From Arthrobacter dokdonellae (GTDB lineage: Bacteria; Actinomycetota; Actinomycetes; Actinomycetales; Micrococcaceae), in assembly GCF_003268655.1 (NCBI RefSeq), contig NZ_CP029642.1, positions 930,001 to 994,000 on the forward strand: a DNA stretch of 64,000 nucleotides. The letters are read 5' to 3'. Below, piece after piece: positions 8,828 through 16,836 of the stretch. The notes beneath the pieces were generated by a model. The model worked only from the letters and a program-made list of their open reading frames with translations, did not search any database and was not told the DNA's origin. Positions within the stretch are counted from its first letter, which is position 1. Each line of letters starts with the position of its first letter. The translations under genes were made by a program, and so were the position numbers.

Positions 8828-9319
8828 ATGGCCTTACTGAAATTCACGGACTGGTGGGACAGGTTCTTTGCCATCGGCATCATCCTCAAGGGCCTCGACG
8901 GGGCCCTGGAGCTGGTGGGCGGGCTGTTCCTGCTGTTCGTGGCGCCGGAGCAGATCAAGGATCTGGCCATCCTGATCACCCAGCCGGAACTGACTGACGA
9001 TCCGAACGACTTCATCGCCAACCACATCCTGCAGGGCGCATCCGGCCTCAGCGACCATGTGGTGGTTTTCACCGCCGCCTACCTGCTGGCGCACGGCATC
9101 GTCAAGGTGGTCCTGGTGACGGCGCTGCTGCTGGACAAGCTCTGGGCCTACCCGTGGATGATCGGCGTCCTGGTCATCTTCATCCTCTACCAGTTCTACC
9201 AGCTCACGCTCACCCCGTCGCTGGGGCTGGTCGTGCTGACCGTGTTCGATATCCTGATTGTGGGCCTGACCTGGCACGAATACGTCAGGCACCGCAGACG
9301 CAGAAAAGAGCTGACATGA
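8828..9319 (+). CDS. DUF2127 membrane protein
   Basis: A 163-residue inner-membrane protein with four to five hydrophobic segments: GIILKGLDGALELVGGLFLL, a HVVVFTAAYLLAHGIVKVVL stretch, MIGVLVIFILYQFYQL and LGLVVLTVFDILIVGLTW. The GLDGALELVGG and AHGIVKV blocks are typical of DUF2127. The function of the family is unknown. The start ATG at 8828 has TTGGGAGG six bases upstream. The stop overlaps the start of the next gene as ATGA, so the two are translationally coupled. Confidence 0.85.
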   Translation: MALLKFTDWWDRFFAIGIILKGLDGALELVGGLFLLFVAPEQIKDLAILITQPELTDDPNDFIANHILQGASGLSDHVVVFTAAYLLAHGIVKVVLVTALLLDKLWAYPWMIGVLVIFILYQFYQLTLTPSLGLVVLTVFDILIVGLTWHEYVRHRRRRKELT

Positions 9320-10233
9320 GGATTCTTGTGGTGGGGGCCGGCGCGACCGGCGGCTACTTTGGCGCACGCCTCGCGCAGGCGGGGCGCGACGTGACCTTCC
9401 TGGTCCGCGGCGGCCGGGCGGCGGTCCTGCGGGAGCGGGGGCTGCGGATTTCGGGGCTGGGCCAGGACCAGCGGATCGAGCCGCAGATCGTGACGGCAGG
9501 CCAACCGGGCGGGCCGTTCGACGTCGTGGTGGTCACCGTCAAGGCGGGCGGGCTCGCCGGCGCCATCGCCGACCTGGCCCCCGCCGTCGGTCCGGACACG
9601 GTGGTCATCCCCTTCCTCAACGGCATGGCGCACCTCGACGCGCTTGCCGCGGCCTTTGGGGAGGATCGGCTGCTGGGCAGCGTGGTCAAGGTGCTCACCA
9701 CCTTGGACGACGGCGGTGGCATCCTCCAGCTGGGCCCCCTCGCCGAGTGGGACCTGGGCGAGCTGCGCGGCGGCCCCAGCGACAGGGTGCGGCGGATCCT
9801 CGCCGAGATCGACGTCCCCGGCTACACGGCCCGGGCGGTCCCCGACGCGCTCGCTTCGATGTGGCACAAGTGGGTGTTCATCGCGACGGCGGGCGTCGTG
9901 ACGTGCCTGATGCGCGGGCCCGTGGGCGCCATCGTGGCCGTCCCGGGCGGCGCCGACTTTGTCTACGCGGCCCTGGCCGAGGCCGTCGCCGTCTCCACCG
10001 AGGCTGGCTTCCCCGTTCCGGACCCCGTCATCGCGGAGGCGCTGGGGTTCCTGACCCAGCCGGGCTCCACGTTCACCTCGTCGCTGTACCGCGACGTCAC
10101 GGCGGGGCTGCCCAACGAGGCCGAACACATCCTGGGCGACTTTGCGCGCCGCGCGGCGGAGATGGGCCTGGAGGTGCCGCTCATCGACCTGGCCCTCATG
10201 CAGCTGCGCGTGCACGAGGCCGGGCGGATTTAG
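9316..10233 (+). CDS. Ketopantoate reductase family protein (ApbA/PanE)
   Basis: A 305-residue NADPH-dependent 2-dehydropantoate 2-reductase-like enzyme. The Rossmann motif GAGATGGYFGARLA is at residues 7-20, the catalytic Lys is in VTVKAGGL, FLNGMAHLD is the substrate-loop Asn, and the C-terminal helical domain carries the second Lys in WHKWVFIATAG. The GSTFTSSLYRDVTAG block binds the substrate carboxylate. It overlaps the DUF2127 gene by four bases. No other pantothenate gene is near, and actinobacteria often carry several PanE-like reductases, so the true substrate could be another 2-oxo acid. Confidence 0.88.
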   Translation: MRILVVGAGATGGYFGARLAQAGRDVTFLVRGGRAAVLRERGLRISGLGQDQRIEPQIVTAGQPGGPFDVVVVTVKAGGLAGAIADLAPAVGPDTVVIPFLNGMAHLDALAAAFGEDRLLGSVVKVLTTLDDGGGILQLGPLAEWDLGELRGGPSDRVRRILAEIDVPGYTARAVPDALASMWHKWVFIATAGVVTCLMRGPVGAIVAVPGGADFVYAALAEAVAVSTEAGFPVPDPVIAEALGFLTQPGSTFTSSLYRDVTAGLPNEAEHILGDFARRAAEMGLEVPLIDLALMQLRVHEAGRI

Positions 10234-10269
10234 GCGGGGCAGGCGTCGGCCTGCGGGAAAGCAAGGTGG

Positions 10270-11562
10270 TCAGCCCTTGCGGTACAGTTCCGCGACGTCC
10301 ACGCCTGCGCCCGGGCCCACGGCCTTGACAGGAAAGTCCTCCTCCAGCATGCCAACCAGATCCGGGCGGAATGCGGGTGGGACCGTAACGTGGTCGTCAA
10401 TGGTGACGAGCCCTTCCGCGGCCCAGCTTGCGACGTTCTTGGCGAGGATGTGCAGGTCCGGATGGACGGCGTCAGGTGATTCCAGGGCATGGACGAGCGG
10501 CGCCGATTCGGGCGGGTTGTCGGTGGCGCATTCAGCCATGAAGGAGGCCATGTCCACGTGCCAGCCGTTGTAGCTGCCGGGCTCGGATCCGGTCAGGGTG
10601 GAGATGAAGATGAACTGGCCAAGCACGTCCAGAAACGCCGCAACCCTGGCTTCCTCACATTCCAAGCGCTCCTTGGTGTGCGGCGGGAGGACCGCCCGGC
10701 CGGCGTCGAACGTGATCAGTCCCAGGCCGCCCAGCAGGTGCCAGTACAGCTTGAGCCTGTTCAGGGCCTCCCACTCGAGGTCGGCGGGCGTGGCGGATGA
10801 CCGGATGGCGTCACCAAGGATCCCGGCGCCGCTGTCGGTGAGGGCCGCGGCAGCTTCTGCCCTGTCCTTCTTTCGCAGGGCTCCCTTGGTGGTGACGTCC
10901 CGGCCGCCGCCAACCCACGCCAGGAGCGACTCAATGTTCTTCCACAGCGGTGATGCCGCGACCGTGCTTTTGACTTGTTCGGCGGTCAGCCTCGGAATGT
11001 AGACATCGGGAAAGTCATAGTCGTCGGGGTCAACGAAACCGCCGCCGCTGGCACTGTCGTCTTTACGGACGTCGTCATTGTCGGCGCCCGCACGTGGCGG
11101 CACGAAGGCGTCAAGGCCGGGGGTGGCGTCAAGGCCGGGCTGCTTGAACAATTCCTGCAGTTCCGCCAGTTCCCCGGCAGTCCCCGTCCACAGTGACGCC
11201 TGGACCAGGTAGCCCACATAATCCCTCACGCCGCTGCGCAGCGCAAAGCCGTCCTGCGGACCTGCTGCGGTCCCGGCCTCCAGGACCTCCCGCACCGCGG
11301 CGGGCGCCAGCGACGTCGCGTCGGGCCGGGGCTCAACCGTGCGGTACATGTCAAAGAAGTCGTCGAGGATCATCAAGCTGGTGTCGATGCCGGCGTCGCC
11401 ACGGCCCTGGGATTCCAGCCAGAGCGCAAATCCCGGCGCCAGCGCCTCCATGACGCGGTCCAACCGCACGTCGCGCAGCGGCATGACATTCGCCCGCGCG
11501 GCCGTGTCAGCGGCAGCCTTTGCGGGATTGCCGAAGCGGGACTTGTTGGACTTCTTGGCCAC
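10270..11562 (-). CDS. Conserved hypothetical protein, 430 aa
   Basis: No family is recognised with confidence. The start MAKKSNKSRFGNPAKAAA is basic and resembles a flexible tail. The rest is acidic and helical, with a low-complexity linker (AGADNDDVRKDDSASGGG) near residue 165 that divides it into two parts. Two repeats of a short LDATPGLDAF phrase lie just before the linker. There is no signal peptide or membrane segment, so it should be cytoplasmic. It converges with the PanE-like gene with only 36 bases between stops. Confidence 0.75.
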   Translation of the reverse strand: MAKKSNKSRFGNPAKAAADTAARANVMPLRDVRLDRVMEALAPGFALWLESQGRGDAGIDTSLMILDDFFDMYRTVEPRPDATSLAPAAVREVLEAGTAAGPQDGFALRSGVRDYVGYLVQASLWTGTAGELAELQELFKQPGLDATPGLDAFVPPRAGADNDDVRKDDSASGGGFVDPDDYDFPDVYIPRLTAEQVKSTVAASPLWKNIESLLAWVGGGRDVTTKGALRKKDRAEAAAALTDSGAGILGDAIRSSATPADLEWEALNRLKLYWHLLGGLGLITFDAGRAVLPPHTKERLECEEARVAAFLDVLGQFIFISTLTGSEPGSYNGWHVDMASFMAECATDNPPESAPLVHALESPDAVHPDLHILAKNVASWAAEGLVTIDDHVTVPPAFRPDLVGMLEEDFPVKAVGPGAGVDVAELYRKG

Positions 11563-11679
11563 AGGGTTCCTTGCGGTCGGCGGGGAAACGATCCCTCTAA
11601 CCGTATCCGCAAGGCACCGGGGTCGCAGCCGTCACCGCCTGTGGCTCATTGTCACGCGGTCTTCTGAAAGGACTGCCGC

Positions 11680-12606
11680 CTAGCTGCTGAACTCCGACAG
11701 GACGATCTTGCCGCCGCCGTGTCCGGACATGCTGGCAGCGAACGCCGCGGCCGCCTCCTCCATCGGGTAGGTGGCGGAGACGTCAACGGTGAGTGTGCCG
11801 GCGTCGACCAGCGCGCTGAGCCGGTCCAGTTCGCGGGCGTCCGGGCGGACCCAGACATAGCGGCCCCCCTGTCCGGAGACGGAACCGTCGGCAATCGACG
11901 CGTGGCGGCCGCCGTCCTTGAGCACGGCCAACGTCGTTTCCAGCACGCCGCCGGCGAAGTCCGCCACGGCGTCCGCGCCGTCGGGGGCCAGGGCGCGGAC
12001 ACGGCCGGCCAGGCCGTCGCCGTACTCGACCGGCTCGGCGCCAAGTTCGCGCAGGCGGGCGTGGTTTTTGGCGGACGCCGTGGCAATCACGCGGGCTCCT
12101 GCATGGACGGCCAGCTGGACGGCCGTGCGGCCCACCCCGCCGGACCCGTTGTGGACGAGAATCGTCTCGCCCCCGGTGAGGCGGAGGGCATCCAACGTCC
12201 GCAGCGCCGTCAGTCCGGTCAGCGGAAGCCCTGCGGCTTCTTCCCAGCCCAGCGACACGGGCTTGCGGGAGACCGCTGAGGCGGGCAGGGCGACCAGCTC
12301 GGCAAACGTTCCTCCATGGACGGTGTCGCGGCGGCCGTAGGAGTAGACCTCGTCCCCCACCTCGAACTCCGGCGTGTCAAGGCCCACTGCCTCCACGACG
12401 CCGGCCACATCCCAGCCCGGCACCACCGGGAAGGTCACGTCCATGATTTGGTCCAGATGGCCGGCCATGATCTTCCAGTCCACGGGGTTGACGCCGGCGG
12501 CCCTGACCCGGACCAGCACGGATCCGGGGGAGACCTTCGGCACGGGCTGCTCGGTACGTTCAAGGACTTCAGCGCCGCCGTAGCGTGCATAGCTCATGGC
12601 CTTCAT
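11680..12606 (-). CDS. NADPH:quinone reductase-like medium-chain dehydrogenase
   Basis: A 308-residue zinc-independent member of the MDR (quinone oxidoreductase) superfamily, reducing quinones or enones with NADPH. Features are AAGVNPVDWKIMAG in the catalytic domain, PGWDVAGVVEAVG, the cofactor-binding motif HNGSGGVGRTAVQLAVHAGA and the C-terminal PMEEAAAAFAASMSGHGGGKIVL. The cysteine and histidine zinc ligands of alcohol dehydrogenases are absent. The start at 12606 (MKAMSYARYGG) has GGAG ten bases upstream; a longer N-terminus from 12699 looks non-coding. It diverges from the hydrolase gene, with a short palindrome between them. Confidence 0.88.
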   Translation of the reverse strand: MKAMSYARYGGAEVLERTEQPVPKVSPGSVLVRVRAAGVNPVDWKIMAGHLDQIMDVTFPVVPGWDVAGVVEAVGLDTPEFEVGDEVYSYGRRDTVHGGTFAELVALPASAVSRKPVSLGWEEAAGLPLTGLTALRTLDALRLTGGETILVHNGSGGVGRTAVQLAVHAGARVIATASAKNHARLRELGAEPVEYGDGLAGRVRALAPDGADAVADFAGGVLETTLAVLKDGGRHASIADGSVSGQGGRYVWVRPDARELDRLSALVDAGTLTVDVSATYPMEEAAAAFAASMSGHGGGKIVLSEFSS

Positions 12607-12696
12607 GGGGTTCTCCGCCTCTGCTGTTGGATTCCTGTCTCCTTGGGCCAACCGCGGGCCGGCCGGGATGATTCCCGTCCGGCCCTGCGCGGTGTT

Positions 12697-12716
12697 CATG
12701 CGCTACGGCGCGCATG
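12697..12716. promoter_or_regulatory. Palindrome between divergent reductase and hydrolase genes
   Basis: Arms CATGCGC and GCGCATG are separated by six bases. It is placed about 90 bases before the reductase start and 63 bases before the hydrolase start. Possible operator; no regulator is nearby. Confidence 0.3.
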
Positions 12717-12778
12717 ACAGTGTCTGCGCACCGGCCGCCACGGCGGGTGCGCAGAACGGACCGGCTACGCTGTGGACC

Positions 12779-13522
12779 ATGATCCCGCAGCGCTATTCCT
12801 ACGGCCCGGACCCCTCCCAGTGGGCGGACCTCCACCTGCCGGACGAACCGGACCAGGCAGGCGTGGTGGTGGTGATCCATGGCGGCTACTGGCGCAGCAC
12901 GTACGGCGCCGAGCTGGGCGCCCCGCTGGCGCGCGACCTCGCCGCGCACGGGGTGGCGGCCTGGAACCTGGAGTACCGGCGCATGGGCAACGGAGGGGGC
13001 TGGCCGGAGACGTTCCTGGACGTGGCGGCCGGCATCGACGCACTGGCCGCCGCGGGCCACGGCCTGGACCTTGCGCGCGTGGTGGTGCTCGGCCACTCCG
13101 CCGGCGGACATCTGGGCGTGTGGGCGGCCGGCCGCGGCGCGTTCCCAACCACGGCGGTGGGCGGGGGACCCGCGGTGGCCGTGTCCGGCGTCGTCAGCCA
13201 GTCCGGGCTGTTGAACCTGGCCGAGGCGCAGCGGCTGGGGCTGAGCAACCGCGCAGTGACGGCGCTGCTGGGCCGGGATGTGGCGCGCGCGGATCCCATG
13301 GCGGCCCTGCCCCTGGGCGTCCCCCTGTACGCTGTCCAGGCCGCGGACGACGACGACGTCCCCGCCTCCCAGAGCCGCAGTTACGTCGCGGCGGCGGTCG
13401 CGGCGGGCGGGACGGCGGAGTTCATTTCCGTCCCCGGCGACCACTACGCCCTGATCGACCCGGGCAGCCGCGCCTGGGCCGTATGCCGGGACCTGGTCCT
13501 CGGGCTGCTGGCGCGGGCGTAA
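12779..13522 (+). CDS. Alpha/beta hydrolase, probable kynurenine formamidase (AFMID-like)
   Basis: A 247-residue hydrolase. The oxyanion-hole motif HGGYW near residue 31 and the nucleophile elbow GHSAGGH near residue 104 are characteristic of arylformamidases of the eukaryotic AFMID type. The catalytic His is in GDHYALIDP near the end and the acid is probably in AADDDDVP. The gene directly precedes tryptophan 2,3-dioxygenase by 35 bases, so hydrolysis of N-formylkynurenine to kynurenine fits both sequence and context. It is not homologous to the metal-dependent bacterial KynB cyclase fold. Start chosen at 12779 (MIPQRYSYG), the first ATG giving a family-like N-terminus. Confidence 0.8.
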   Translation: MIPQRYSYGPDPSQWADLHLPDEPDQAGVVVVIHGGYWRSTYGAELGAPLARDLAAHGVAAWNLEYRRMGNGGGWPETFLDVAAGIDALAAAGHGLDLARVVVLGHSAGGHLGVWAAGRGAFPTTAVGGGPAVAVSGVVSQSGLLNLAEAQRLGLSNRAVTALLGRDVARADPMAALPLGVPLYAVQAADDDDVPASQSRSYVAAAVAAGGTAEFISVPGDHYALIDPGSRAWAVCRDLVLGLLARA

Positions 13523-13557
13523 TGTGAGTTCAAACCGCTTTGTGAAGGGGAACGGCC

Positions 13558-14400
13558 ATGCCACAGAACACCCGGAAAATTGAATCCGGCATTGAGACGG
13601 ACTTCAGCGACAAGATGAGCTACGGAAGCTACCTGGCGCTGGACACCCTGCTCAGCGCCCAGCAGCCCGTCAGCCGGCACCATGACGAAATGCTGTTCAT
13701 CATCCAGCATCAGACCTCCGAGCTCTGGCTCAAGCTCATGCTGCACGAGCTGCGGGCCGTGCGCGTCCAGCTCGCCGCGGACAACCTGCGCGCCGCCATG
13801 AAGGGCGTGGCCCGGATCAAGCACATCCAGCGCTCGCTGACGGAACAGTGGAGCATCCTGGCCACCCTGACACCCAGTGAATACGTGCAGTTCCGCGGCG
13901 ACTTGGGTTCGGCGTCGGGGTTCCAGTCGTACCAGTACCGGGCCGTGGAATTCATGCTGGGCAACAAGAACGCCGGGATGCTCAAGGTGTTTGAGGCTAA
14001 CCCGCCGGCCCGGGCCATGCTGGCGGAGATCCTGCGGCAAACCAGCATCTATGACGAATTCCTGGCGCTCCTCTCCCGCCGGGGCTTTGCCGTCCCAGCG
14101 GAGCTGCTGGCACGGGACCTGACCAAGGCGCACGTGTTCAACCAGGCCGTCGTGGAGGCTGTCCGGGTCGTGTATGAAAAGCCCGACGACCACTGGGACC
14201 TGTACGAGGCATGCGAGGAGCTGGTGGACCTGGAGGACAACTTCCAGCTCTGGCGCTTCCGCCATGTGGCCACGGTCAAGCGGATCATCGGCATGAAGTC
14301 CGGCACGGGCGGCTCCTCCGGAGTCGGCTTCCTGCAGCGGGCCCTGGACCTGACGTTTTTCCCGGAACTGTACGCCGTCCGGACCGAAATCGGGAACTGA
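13558..14400 (+). CDS. kynA: Tryptophan 2,3-dioxygenase
   Basis: A 280-residue haem enzyme that opens the indole ring of tryptophan to N-formylkynurenine, the first step of the kynurenine pathway. Diagnostic stretches are MSYGSYLALDTLLSAQ, RHHDEMLFIIQHQTSELWLK (the first His contacts substrate), SGFQSYQYRAVEFMLGNKN, WRFRHVATVKRIIGMKSGTG (His is the haem ligand) and GSSGVGFLQ. Length matches the bacterial family. The binding site GAAGGGGAA lies before the ATG. It follows the formamidase-like gene on the same strand; kynureninase is not in the window. Confidence 0.97.
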   Translation: MPQNTRKIESGIETDFSDKMSYGSYLALDTLLSAQQPVSRHHDEMLFIIQHQTSELWLKLMLHELRAVRVQLAADNLRAAMKGVARIKHIQRSLTEQWSILATLTPSEYVQFRGDLGSASGFQSYQYRAVEFMLGNKNAGMLKVFEANPPARAMLAEILRQTSIYDEFLALLSRRGFAVPAELLARDLTKAHVFNQAVVEAVRVVYEKPDDHWDLYEACEELVDLEDNFQLWRFRHVATVKRIIGMKSGTGGSSGVGFLQRALDLTFFPELYAVRTEIGN

Positions 14401-14497
14401 TTCGGCCCGGCGGTGTGCCTATGCTGGAGGGGCCGGACCCGCGGCCATTTCCCGCGACCGGCTCTTGGCTACCGAAATTCAAGGCAAGGATGCAACG

Positions 14498-15070
14498 ATG
14501 ACGAGCTGGCACGAATCACTGAGTACCTGGGGACCGGCCTGGGCGGCCATCCGCGACTTGGAGGACCCCGCTGCGGAACAGATTCTGGCCTGGCCGGTCG
14601 GTGCCGGCGCCATTGCCGAGGGAAGCGTCATGCACCTGGTGACCGAGGACACGGCGGCCGCCCGCGCGTTTGCCGCCGCGGCGCGGCTCACCGAAACGGG
14701 CGCCGCCGTCCTGCTGTCCGCGTCGACCGATGAGCTTGACCTTGTCCCGCACATGCCGCCGAACACAAACCTGGCAGAAGTGCCGCTGGAACACTACGAC
14801 GCCGTTGAGGTTGCCTTGTTCGACCGCCCGGTGGCTGGCGGACGGGTCAAGGTGACCGACGGACTGGCTGTCCTGGGCGGTCTGCACGTGGATCCCGAGG
14901 GGGAGGGCATGCAGACCGAGCTGGAGACCGTCATGATCGCGTCTCTGGGCGAGGAGGCCTTCCTGCATGGCGCCGACGTCCTGTATTTTGTGGCCGGTTC
15001 CGGGCAGGCCGCACGCATGGCTCCCCGTGGCTGGACGCAGGTGGCGGAGATCCTCAGCTTCAAGAAATAG
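14498..15070 (+). CDS. Small GNAT-fold-like hypothetical protein
   Basis: A 190-residue soluble protein. The start at 14498 (MTSWHESLSTW) has AAGGA seven bases upstream. The C-terminal half reads like a worn acetyltransferase fold: LAVLGGLHVDPEGEGM, then LETVMIASLGEEAFLHGADV followed by LYFVAGSGQAARMAPRGW, where the Q/RxxGxG acetyl-CoA loop is replaced by PEGEGMQTE. The assignment is therefore tentative and activity may be altered. It follows kynA but has its own spacing of 97 bases. Confidence 0.7.
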   Translation: MTSWHESLSTWGPAWAAIRDLEDPAAEQILAWPVGAGAIAEGSVMHLVTEDTAAARAFAAAARLTETGAAVLLSASTDELDLVPHMPPNTNLAEVPLEHYDAVEVALFDRPVAGGRVKVTDGLAVLGGLHVDPEGEGMQTELETVMIASLGEEAFLHGADVLYFVAGSGQAARMAPRGWTQVAEILSFKK

Positions 15071-15077
15071 CTGTCCG

Positions 15078-15245
15078 GGGGCCACGGTTTCGAGGGGCCC
15101 CGACCGAGGAACGAGGTTGGGGAGGAAATGGGTGGGGCCACGGTTTCGAGGGGCCCCGGCCGAGGAACGAGGTTGGGGAGGAAATGGGTGGGGCCACGGT
15201 TTCGAGGGGCCCCGGCCGAGGAACGAGGTTGGGGAGGAATGGGGG
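15078..15245. repeat. Three tandem copies of a 56-bp GC-rich unit
   Basis: Units start at 15078, 15134 and 15190; each begins GGGGCCACGGTTTCGAGG and contains the self-complementary GGGGCCCC and CGAGGTTGGGGAGG. The third copy lacks one A near its end. The block fills the space between the GNAT-like gene and the MerR gene and abuts the MerR promoter region. Confidence 0.9.
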
Positions 15246-15287
15246 ATTGACCCTGACACGGTGGCAGGTACGAGTCTTGAAGGTGTC

Positions 15288-16106
15288 ATGTTCCAAATAG
15301 GAGATTTCGCCAGGGCCGGCCGGGTGTCGGTGCGCATGCTGCGCCACTACGACAGCATTGCGCTGCTGCGCCCCGCCCGCGTGGATTCCACCGGATACCG
15401 GTACTATGAGGGCCCGCAACTGGCCCGGCTGAACCGGATCGTTGCGCTGAAGGACCTCGGGTTCACACTGGAAACAGTGTCCCGGATCCTTGATTCCAGC
15501 CCGAGCGCGGAGGAACTGCGCGGCATGCTGCGTTTGCGCCGCAGCGAGCTTGAAGAACGGCTCGCAGCGGATTCGGCCCGGCTGGCGTCCGTTGAGGCGA
15601 GGCTCCGTGTCATCGAAAGTGAGGGCGCCATGCCCGAGTACGAAGTCATCATCAAGTCCATCCCGGCTGTCCGGCTCGCCGAGTTGTCCGCGGAAGCGGA
15701 GAGCTTCGAGCCGTCCTCCATCAGCCCCGTCATCCAGCCGCTCTACGAAAGGCTGTACGGCGCGCTGGACGCTGCCGGGGTCGCGCCCACCGGCCCCGGC
15801 GTTGCGTACTACGAGTGGCTCGACGGCGGGCGCGTCCGTGTGCACGCCGGCGCCCAGATTTCGGCCTCCGTGGCCGGCGGCGCCTTTGACGTGGTGGACC
15901 TTCCGGCCGTGGAGCAGGCAGCAACGTTGATCCACCGCGGGGTCATGGACAACGTCATGCCGTCGGTGCAGGCCTTGGCCCGGTGGATCGACGCCAACGG
16001 CTGGGTTTCCACCGGCCTGAACCGGGAGCTGTACCTCGACTACGGCATGGGCCCGGATCAGCAGCAGTGGATCACCGAGCTGCAGGAGCCTGTCAGGCGG
16101 CCCTGA
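15288..16106 (+). CDS. MerR-family regulator with GyrI-like effector domain
   Basis: A 272-residue transcription factor. The N-terminal winged helix reads IGDFARAGRVSVRMLRHYDS followed by YRYYEGPQLARLNRIVALKD, typical of MerR; a coiled coil (residues about 75-115, LRLRRSELEERL) links to a C-terminal GyrI/AraC-type effector-binding domain (EYEVIIKSIPAVRLAEL onward; the ending LDYGMGPDQQQWITELQEPV is typical). Such BmrR/TipA-like proteins sense amphipathic drugs or metabolites and activate nearby export genes. No exporter is adjacent, so the target is unclear. Start at 15288 (MFQIGDF). Confidence 0.9.
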   Translation: MFQIGDFARAGRVSVRMLRHYDSIALLRPARVDSTGYRYYEGPQLARLNRIVALKDLGFTLETVSRILDSSPSAEELRGMLRLRRSELEERLAADSARLASVEARLRVIESEGAMPEYEVIIKSIPAVRLAELSAEAESFEPSSISPVIQPLYERLYGALDAAGVAPTGPGVAYYEWLDGGRVRVHAGAQISASVAGGAFDVVDLPAVEQAATLIHRGVMDNVMPSVQALARWIDANGWVSTGLNRELYLDYGMGPDQQQWITELQEPVRRP

Positions 16107-16118
16107 GCCGTTGCCGGC

Positions 16119-16164
16119 TGTGAAGCTGCGCAGAGTTCACCACTGAACCTTGCGCAGCTTCACA
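16119..16164. terminator. Hairpin after the MerR gene (14-bp perfect arms)
   Basis: TGTGAAGCTGCGCA at 16119-16132 pairs with 16151-16164; the inner part (GTTCA/TGAAC) can extend the stem. It begins 12 bases after the MerR stop, consistent with factor-assisted or intrinsic termination, although no T-run follows. Confidence 0.6.
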
Positions 16165-16165
16165 A

Positions 16166-16825
16166 GTGGCGCGGCGACGTGGTTTTCAACTACTTTGGCC
16201 CTACATCCGGGCCGTGAGCGTGGTGAGCGAGAAATGGCAGGACGCGCCACGGCCAGACGGCCATGAGAAGCAGTTGGGCGAGTGCGACGACGGCTGGCTG
16301 GTGCGCACGACGCCGCTGGCCGATGGTCTCCGGGTGCACCGTGAACGCGCCGCCGGCCTCACCGCGGAAAGTGGTCCGGGACCCCAGAATGCCGCCGGCA
16401 AGCCGCTCCAACGGTACATTTCCGCGCTGACCGAGGAGGAGGGGCAGGCGCTGCTTCACGAGTGCGGTGTAACGGCCCCGCAGTCGTCCGCGGGGAGCCT
16501 GCGCGGGCTGCCCGGCAGCGCGTGGGGCGCCGACGAGCCGGACCAGCAGACACCGACCACCATCCGGCTCGAACAGGCCTACCTGCGCAAGAACCTGCTG
16601 CGCGGGCGGCTGAAGGCACCGTGCGCCATCTGCGGCGATGACCTCACCGTCGTGGACGCCAGGGGAAAGATCCGCGCCGGGCAGGCCGCCGGCACCGTCG
16701 GAGGTGCAGCCCGGCACGGCATGGCAGAATTGGTGGTGGCCCGGGTGCAGACGGGCCCAGTGATAATACAGCCGGCCGCCACCTCATGCGGGGGCGGCTG
16801 GGCGAACCACTTACAACCGATTTGA
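16166..16825 (+). pseudogene. Probable remnant of an HNH-endonuclease-domain protein
   Basis: The reading frame is open for 219 residues, but only one stretch is family-like: RLEQAYLRKNLLRGRLKAPC followed by AICG, which matches the entry to an HNH nuclease domain where the first zinc Cys pair sits. The expected continuation with the second Cys pair and HI/HVK catalytic block is missing; the frame instead runs into Ala/Gly-rich sequence. The upstream part (LQRYISALTEEEGQALL) could be the linker of such a protein. It is likely a truncated, decayed nuclease gene rather than a working one. Confidence 0.4.
16753..16803 (+). promoter_or_regulatory. Possible structured leader before the queuosine-precursor transporter
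   Basis: A nine-pair hairpin (16772-16780 with 16793-16801, one G-U pair) is preceded by GGGCCCAG (16753-16760), which could instead pair with the CTGGGC of the right arm. Two mutually exclusive structures are thus possible, about 35-85 bases before the start codon. No preQ1 riboswitch consensus was recognised. Confidence 0.25.
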
Positions 16826-16836
16826 GACTGCCTGCC

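Noticed and set aside
12606..12699. N-terminal extension of the quinone reductase
   Set aside because: The extra 31 residues are unlike the family and the inner ATG has a proper ribosome binding site.
16753..16836. preQ1 riboswitch
   Set aside because: No preQ1-I, II or III consensus could be recognised; only generic pairing is seen, so it is kept as a low-confidence leader.
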